The notes beneath the pieces are model-generated. The model was not told the origin of the DNA. It saw nothing but the letters and a program-made list of their open reading frames with translations, and did not search any database. Below are positions 57,184-64,000 of a stretch of DNA of 64,000 nucleotides, one piece after another. Within the stretch, counting starts at the first letter, position 1. The number at the start of each line of letters is the position of its first letter. The position numbers were made by a program, and so were the translations under genes. Source of the stretch: Sarocladium kiliense. Taxonomy: Eukaryota > Ascomycota > Sordariomycetes > Hypocreales > Sarocladiaceae. The stretch is from positions 406,229 through 470,228 of the forward strand of contig JAUZTG010000008.1 of NCBI GenBank assembly GCA_030734395.1, read 5' to 3'.

Positions 57184-60100
57184 GGAGGAGGGAGGCGAGT
57201 TGCGTTCAAGGGGGTTGAACACGCGCTCCTGGGGCGCGCATGAGCGCTGTATAGCTACGAGTTCTGTCACTGGGGCCTTCTTGGAGTTGGAGGAGATGAT
57301 GTGAGCCGCATGGTGGCGATGAGCGATGAAGATGGTGATGAGTGAAGCCCGTTGCGGTAAGATTTCGATCCGAGTCACGAGCGCGCTTGTCAATTGACGC
57401 GCGCCAGTGGCGGCTCAGCGTCTATTGCCGCAACGCCTACCCTGTACCGAAACTTCCCAAGGCAACTACAGTCGAACATCGCCAGAATTGCTACAAAGAG
57501 ATCTCAAAGATGGTTTCCATGCGTTGCGTCACTGTCTGAAGCACCTTTGATTTGTCACGGCTTAAGTGCAAGCTAACTGTGTCACTTAGTCTCGAGAATA
57601 CGCCTTCGTGTCATATCGCTCCGGCGCTTTGACACTTTGCCGATTCTGACACAAATTCGACGTCCGTGTATTGAGATAGTCTCAACCCTACGACACCTGT
57701 CAACTCGACTGTTCGGATGATACCGACCCGGTTGAGATCCAAAGCGCATCGTGCACGAGGACGCTGCCTCGACTTCAGCCTCCAGTCCCAGACTCACGGC
57801 GTGTCATGTTTCTCCGTGTCGTCATTCATGCTACGAAGCCACGGGATCGACGGAGGATCTGGAGCATTTCACAACGAACAAATCTGACACCGGGACAAGA
57901 CCCTGTCAATCCTCCGCGAGACATGAACAGAACACACACACCCCATGTTGGTTGCACATCCTACGTCAGTTGACCCCAACCTGTTCGCCACTACACGGCA
58001 ATGAGGCCCGGCTCCTCTGGTCTTCCGGACGAGACTTGCGACGGCTGCCGTCTCATGTCTTGACAGGCGGTCAACGGTCGTGGAGGCCAGACAGGCCCGA
58101 AACATCAGATCACGGGAGGGCGTGCACGCAAGTTGAACCAGTAGGAAGATTTATTTTTGTCGGGGTTCAGTTCGCTGCACATAGGTGTAACATGTCTGGT
58201 AGCCAGATATTTCTCCGACTCAAGAAACACAGCCAAGCGATACGAAGGGTACATGGACCCTGTCCCGGAAGCCTTGAGGCGCATACTATGCGTGTCGAGA
58301 CCGGAATCGAGCATTGCCACCAGGCTGAGTCACTGTGAGGAAGGCTACGTCTCAGTGCAGTCAGATGACAGACCATCTCGTAAGTTGCCTGCCATGTATT
58401 AAGCTCTGTCATCTATCGCTTAACGCGCGAGCGGGTAGATGGAAATTAGAGTCAAAGTCTGTTCACACGCAGCCACCATCGCAACACCTTAGTCTTCAAG
58501 TTCCACGATACGCGATGCTCGATGTAACGGTGGCTGGCAACCCGTGTGAAGAACTATCGAACACTACATTCGTTCGCGCCGAACGTGATCAGTCCGATTC
58601 GGGGTAATTCTGCAAACCTCGTCCGATTCGGTCGGTGGACGCCCAGATGTGGGCTCCCGCGCTGAGGTCAACCTGAAACGTAACAGGCAAGGTTCCGGTG
58701 AAGGCCAACATTCATACTTGTTCCGACATGCGCTCGGGAAAGAAGGTTGGTATCGGGACGAAATCGACATGGGCAGTTGAACCAATGTCTTGGGGGTGTG
58801 TGTGACAGGAGGCTCTCCAGCCACGCGAGAATCTGCAAAGGCAAGATCGGAGTGTTGATGACCTCCGAGGAAGGTATGCTCTTCACATGCTCTGCTGTAG
58901 AAGCACAGTGAAAACAAGATGAAGGGGTCTTAGGTGCCAATCATCACAGCCCTCGTAATCAGCTCATCACCGTAGCTCGGGATATCAGAACTGCTCTAAG
59001 GGCCAGGAAGAAACAATAGAGGCTGACAACTGACAGAGGCCATCTTCCCTGTCAAGCTTGGCCTACGAAAAGGAACGAAAAGGAAGATCATAGCTTCGGA
59101 CACAAGGTCTGGATGCGGTAACGAGCACCCTCGACTGGCCACTAATGCACAAGCCAGAGGTGCGTTGACGCCTTTTAAGTGCCGGGCACTTCTCCCCTCT
59201 TCCAACCCCAGCAGGCCAGCGCCGGCGTTTCATGATCCTTGAGGGTGGTTTGGTGGTTCTCTGCTGTGCTTCCCCAGCTATGGGCCTGGGCTGGCCCTGC
59301 GTTTGCTTCTGCACGAGGGTTCCAGGATTTCCATGGAGGAGGGAGATGTGATGGGCGCGGACCGGCTGCGGGAGGCGGGTATGGGATGGGGCTTGTCATC
59401 TGGAAAGTGTGTCCAGCTGGCCTAGGATCGGCGTGGGCGCACATGGTGATCAGGCACTGGCGCAGACGATGGCTCAAAGGTTATCACGAGGAGCTGGAAG
59501 GTTCTCACGATGTAACTGGTCTGCGTCAGCGGGAGGAACCTTCACGAAAGTTAGTTTCCTCTTTGTTTGTATCGACGATCTCCTCGCTGCCGTCGTATTA
59601 TGACTGGCGACTCCGAATAAGATCTTCCTCGCATCCCGTTGGTCTATTCCGCAGGAAGGCAAGAAGAATCCATGAAATCCCCACTGGCAAGAAGAAAACC
59701 TCGTCGTATGCCAATGCTCAAGCATTAAATGTCATCTGCATCCTTGTTTGTACAGAAGAGGGTTTGTGTTCAGGGATGGGCCCCCGAAGATCTGCTGCTG
59801 ACGTTCCACTTCCAGAACACGACTGAGTCGCTGCGTTTTGCTGGCCCTCAACGGCAATTGGGTCACCTCAATCCGGAAGAGCGACGGCAAGGATTATCCC
59901 TGACTCCTGCCTAGTTCCACAAGAGATACCGGCAAGCCCCAGGCAGAGTCAGGCACCCCAGCCCTCTCTGTTTTCTTGGGCCCAGTTAACTGAACTCTGT
60001 CTCTCTATCTCTCACGATGACGGAGGACGACAGCGGCCATCCCGAGTCGAACGAAAAGCTTTGACTATAGCCTTGACAATCCTACGGCGGTCGTCAGGCC

Positions 60101-63100
60101 CGTGGACCCGAATGACTGGGTCAGCATCGCGTAAGCGACATCGAAAGCCAGGATCCCGGGATTCAATGGTCTGTGGTATTCACGTCCAACGGTGCAAGTG
60201 AGACAGCGTCGTCTGTGCACAATAACGAAGGACAAGAAGTGAGAGCAGCACCAACAGTGAGGAGGGCGACGCAGGGGCCTACGCTAGCAAGCGAGAAAGA
60301 TAAGAGGGAACCCAACGGGTATGGTCTGTGGGGAATAACAACAGTGGGAGAGAACGACAGAAGGTTGTTTCTCAGTATCAGACCGCAAGGAGGTGGTTCC
60401 GTGCCGCAGGACGGGGCATGCAGGCATAGCAGAAGAAAGGCTGGCCTGCAGGGCACCCGTGTCTCACATTCTCGTGATTCACAACGACCCTGCAGGCAGC
60501 GTAGCAGTCTGGTCGATCCAGCAAGATGCTAGGGACAGGCAGGATGTGCGTTCGGATCATGTCTGAGAGGGCGATGGCGGTGGGCTCGGAGGAGTGCCGG
60601 CCGTCGCAACATTCTAGACTCCGGGTCTAGCATCCAGTGCGATCCCTGGGGGAGTGCATGCGCGTCCCATTATTCCTGTTCGTTCATACTCCGTACCTCT
60701 GTCGACTTGGATGGAGACAAACATGGTTCCCTGGCCTGTCATCAACGTTCACAGTTTAGTCGCAGCTCCACCAACCCAGACTAGATCCAGATCCTAGCCT
60801 TACTAGAGACACCCGGGGTTCGGTCTCTGACAGACACCCACCACCCCCCCTTGGGCTCTAACCGAGGTGACCGGGGGGGAGGTTCGAGAGAAGAGAGGGA
60901 CGAAATGAGCTCCTACCCAGACTCGGAAACTGCCAGCACTGATCGCGGGCGGCAATCCCAGCTACTCGGTCGAGATGGCGTAGGGCAGATGGAGGCGTCC
61001 TCGGAGGTCGCATTGCGGCTGTTCATTTCGACAAGTTTAGTTTCTTCGCTTCTCTGCCGCGGAGATAAACTCGTCTTTCTATTGATTGCACTGCGCATTT
61101 GTTTTTATGCATGGCCGAGTATGCAGCAACGGGTTCTCAGAGACATGCAGTGCGCCCTAGTACTAGGTAGGACACCATTTGGCTGCGCACCCAGGACGTG
61201 ATCGTCCTGCAGGCTTCCAGTCTATTGATTTCATCTCATCCACGGATCGCCCCTCCTTGCTCTATTTTCCACCAGATCCTCGTGGCGTCAGCGCGACGCC
61301 GGGGCCCAAAGTGAAGCGGTCCTGTTTTCCTATCCCGTACAGAGTCTGTAGAGTCGGTGTAGCTGGAATGCTAACGGAGGCACCAACTCCGTCGGCCAGA
61401 GGAACACGAATAGTACGCAATCCTAGCCTAACAAGCGAACTACACTACCTAAAGCACTAGGAGGATTTGTAGGGGCGGAGGGAAGTAGAGTTCGTGCTAC
61501 AGTGCTCCTCCAGAAACCCTCCGTGCGCTGGCGTCTCTCGTTTTCCTCTTGAGGACCGGAGTTCTGCCCACTTCGCCTAGACCAAGACCAAGATTTCCAC
61601 TTACCTAGTGTGCCTGGATCCTGCATATCGCGTGTTTCCTTCGGACGCCGTTGCCTTTGGTCTGTGACAGGACGGCGGGGCGCCCATCACTGGGTTAATT
61701 AACTACCACAACTGGAGAAGCGTCGACGATCATCGCATGCGTTCCCCATAATACCGCAATCAAATCGTGTTCAGGGACTGACCATGCGTCCAAATGCAGC
61801 TTGGTACGTGCGTACGTGCGCTCTTTTGCTTACACTCGTTAGACAGACATTGCTAGCCATCGGGGGGGCATAACAGAAAGAGCCCAGCCTGTGCACAAGC
61901 GCGCATTCAGCCGTTGACATAATCTCCTCAGCCTCATGCGGACGCAAGCATGAGCCCCTACACTAACGCTGCATTGTTGATCTGGCTCAAGCCCTCAAGC
62001 CAACTAAAAGGACGCCAGGACGAATGTGCAACACGAGGACTCAACATGCATGGGGTTTCCGTGGCAGAGATTCGGAATAAGAAATGCGATCTGCTGGCCA
62101 ATTCGGAATCGCGTGTAGCGCCACAAAAGACGCCTCGGCTGGAGTTTGCGAACAGACCATTTTCTGCATTGTTGTCACCTATACGGATACGCCATGGACT
62201 TTAGTAGAGCAAATAGTCTTGTCTCCAACATTTACTTATTTATCACCCCATTGACTGCCAAAAAAGCCCCAGAAATCGGACGAAAGAGGAAACGCATTCA
62301 CTATCAGGGGAGAGGGGAGAAATAAGCAAGGCCCAAGCTTCCACAGGACCCTTTCTCTGAGTCTCCGCCCTGTCACATGCTGTGAGCCGCACCCTCCGCC
62401 AGCCGGCTGGTCTCTCCTCTCGCGTGCGCGCGCAGAAAGTAGAATGGAAGCTAAACAATAACGTGCGCTGCCGCCGCCGTCTGACGCTTCCTCGTGCCTT
62501 GGCAAAACCTACATAAGACAAAAGCAAAAGCCCGCCGCCGCCGCCTCAAGTGGGGTGGCGGTGGTTGGAAAGGGTCGATTCTCTTTCGGCCCGCCGCAGT
62601 GAGGAGAAAAAAAGCTGGGTCACCCCCCGGCTCGATGCGGACATTGTACGGACAAGGAACAGAAGTAAAGAGAGACATTCTGACGGGCGGGTGTAGAGGA
62701 ACACTAGGGCCGAGCGCTGAGACAGACGTCACTTAATAAGAGGAAGAACGGGGGCAAGGAAGAAGAAGGAAGCAACAAAACCCACGAACAACAAGCAGAA
62801 GTAAAGTGAGGTGAGACATGGCTGGGCCCCGCTGAAGCCGAGGAGGAGGGAGCAGCAAAGCACAAGAGCGGAGGAGAGACACATTGTGCATCCAACAGGT
62901 TCCCTTCTCCACGTGGCGCCTCAGCAACCGCAACAGGGAAGATGCTTGTAACAAATCCCGACTTTCCATTTTGTGACGAGTAGAGTAACTATACTTTGCT
63001 TGCTTGTCCTTGCCTTTCGCGAACTCCTCGACGTATTGAGTTAAACCGGGTGTGCCCTTTTGACATTTCCAGAGACGAGGCTTGGCTTACGACCCGAGAT

Positions 63101-64000
63101 TCAGGGAACACCTGGGCTAAAGAGGCATGGTCCTCCTCCTGTCACTCTAATTTATTGTGGGATTTTCTTATTTATCGCTGGAGCGTTCGCGCGCAAATGA
63201 GAAATTGCTTATTACTGAGAATAATGGGTGCGACAAAACAGTTGCCTGGACTGCTTGCTATGAAGATTAGGCCAGGGTACCTATATGCGCACGCACGACA
63301 GCCGCATGGTTGAGTTTCAAGCTTGGTGTTTAGTTGTTTTCCTAGTTCAACAGCCGAGCAAAACCTTGAGGCTTGGGGGTCGGTCCATAGCCTTTTTCGT
63401 CTACTATAGGCACTTCGTTCATAGTCCCAGGCCAGAACTCGGTCTCACCGGTGTGAGTCCGTGTAAGTCATGCCTCTCTCCCCGTGCATGACAATGCCCA
63501 TATCACCCAGCACCCGTCAGAAATGCCACAGACCCCGTCCGTGCCCTTTCGATACCCGCTTGTTGCTCCGAGAAGGAACAACAACATTGCCTTCTTGTAT
63601 GCACCTCATCGCCCTAAAGCTGCCTGCAGGACAATGGATCCGCCTCCCCGCCGCTCTCGCAAACCCGCCCGCGCGCATATTCCCTCCCTACAGGACACCA
63701 AAGAGCTGCAGGACATTCATCACATTTTCCCACTTTCGCAGAGAAAGAGAACCAAGTTTTCTTTTGGTGACCGGGTCACGTCTCCATACTGAAAACTCAA
63801 TGGCCCATCGTTTGCATTTCTCACCCAGCATGCATGCATGCATGCATGCGCGCCGCCAGCCGGAAATGCACCTCGTGCATCACTAGTTCCAACCGTTTTG
63901 TGTGATCAACCAAAGTGATCAGCAGCCATTTCTTCTTTCTCCTAGCATTCCCGTTCGCCGCCCCCTTCCACATGGAGAAAACGAGAAGGTTTCGACCCCC
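57184..64000. other. 6.8 kb gene-poor region
   Basis: The largest stretch without a recognisable gene. It begins with the promoter of the Zn2Cys6 gene. Scattered ORFs of 60-195 codons have no domains, no consistent strand and poor composition (for example 59239-59826 +, 57751-58338 +). No tRNA-like, transposase-like or terminal-repeat structure was found. A GCAT repeat lies at 63828-63849. It may be upstream DNA of a regulatory gene beyond the right edge, or hold non-coding transcripts. Confidence 0.5.
63828..63849. repeat. (GCAT)n self-complementary microsatellite
   Basis: Five and a half GCAT units in a row. The tract is its own reverse complement and alternates purine and pyrimidine, so it can form a cruciform or hairpin. 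Confidence 0.9.

Noticed and set aside
59239..59826. Possible 195-residue gene in the right-hand gap
   Set aside because: No domain, mixed composition, overlapped on both strands.

Overview
The window is nuclear DNA of a filamentous ascomycete (Pezizomycotina; a Dothideomycete is plausible but not proven). Most introns are 48-65 nt with fungal branch sites (CTAAC, CTGAC, TACTAAC) close to the 3' splice site. Families typical of these fungi are present: Atg29, an Arb2-domain protein, Crt10, an Est1-type protein with an N-terminal zinc finger, Zn2Cys6 factors, an OPT transporter and a multi-intron ABCC transporter. I placed exon junctions by hand. In each complete model the exon lengths sum to a multiple of three and the reading frame stays open. 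No rRNA, tRNA, CRISPR array or intact transposon was recognised.

Layout: 1-928 is the 3' part of a TauD/TfdA-like dioxygenase (+). 1953-4004 is a membrane-anchored phytase-like histidine acid phosphatase (+). 4828-5817 is an NmrA-like NAD(P)-binding protein (+). 6298-7993 is a Mep2-like ammonium transporter (-) with a long GATA-rich upstream region. 11308-14583 is a Crt10-like regulator (-). 15783-17240 is a membrane-anchored GH5 (-). 18547-20395 is a Zn2Cys6 factor (+). 21287-21607 is a small secreted protein with ten cysteines (+). 22261-23695 is Atg29 (+) with a 10-nt exon. 24099-25611 is an Arb2-domain protein (+). 25830-27521 is an Mgr3-like TPR protein (-), head to head with a Tcd-type tRNA-modification enzyme at 27832-29410 (+). 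33100-35557 is an Est1-type protein (+). 38687-39632 is a secreted BPL_N-domain protein (+).

The 40-57 kb part looks most accessory. A 17-exon ABCC transporter (42239-47470) lies between two divergent proteins with expanded MYND-type zinc fingers (40226-41535 and 48050-49391). These are followed by an OPT oligopeptide transporter (51876-55127) and, convergent with it, a Zn2Cys6 factor (55483-57183). No biosynthetic backbone enzyme is present, so a transport/regulation neighbourhood is an inference only. The conserved half (22-36 kb) serves autophagy, RNA silencing, mitochondrial quality control, tRNA modification and RNA decay or telomere biology.

Long stretches show no convincing gene: 7994-11307, 29411-33099, 35558-38686, 49392-51875 and especially 57184-64000.
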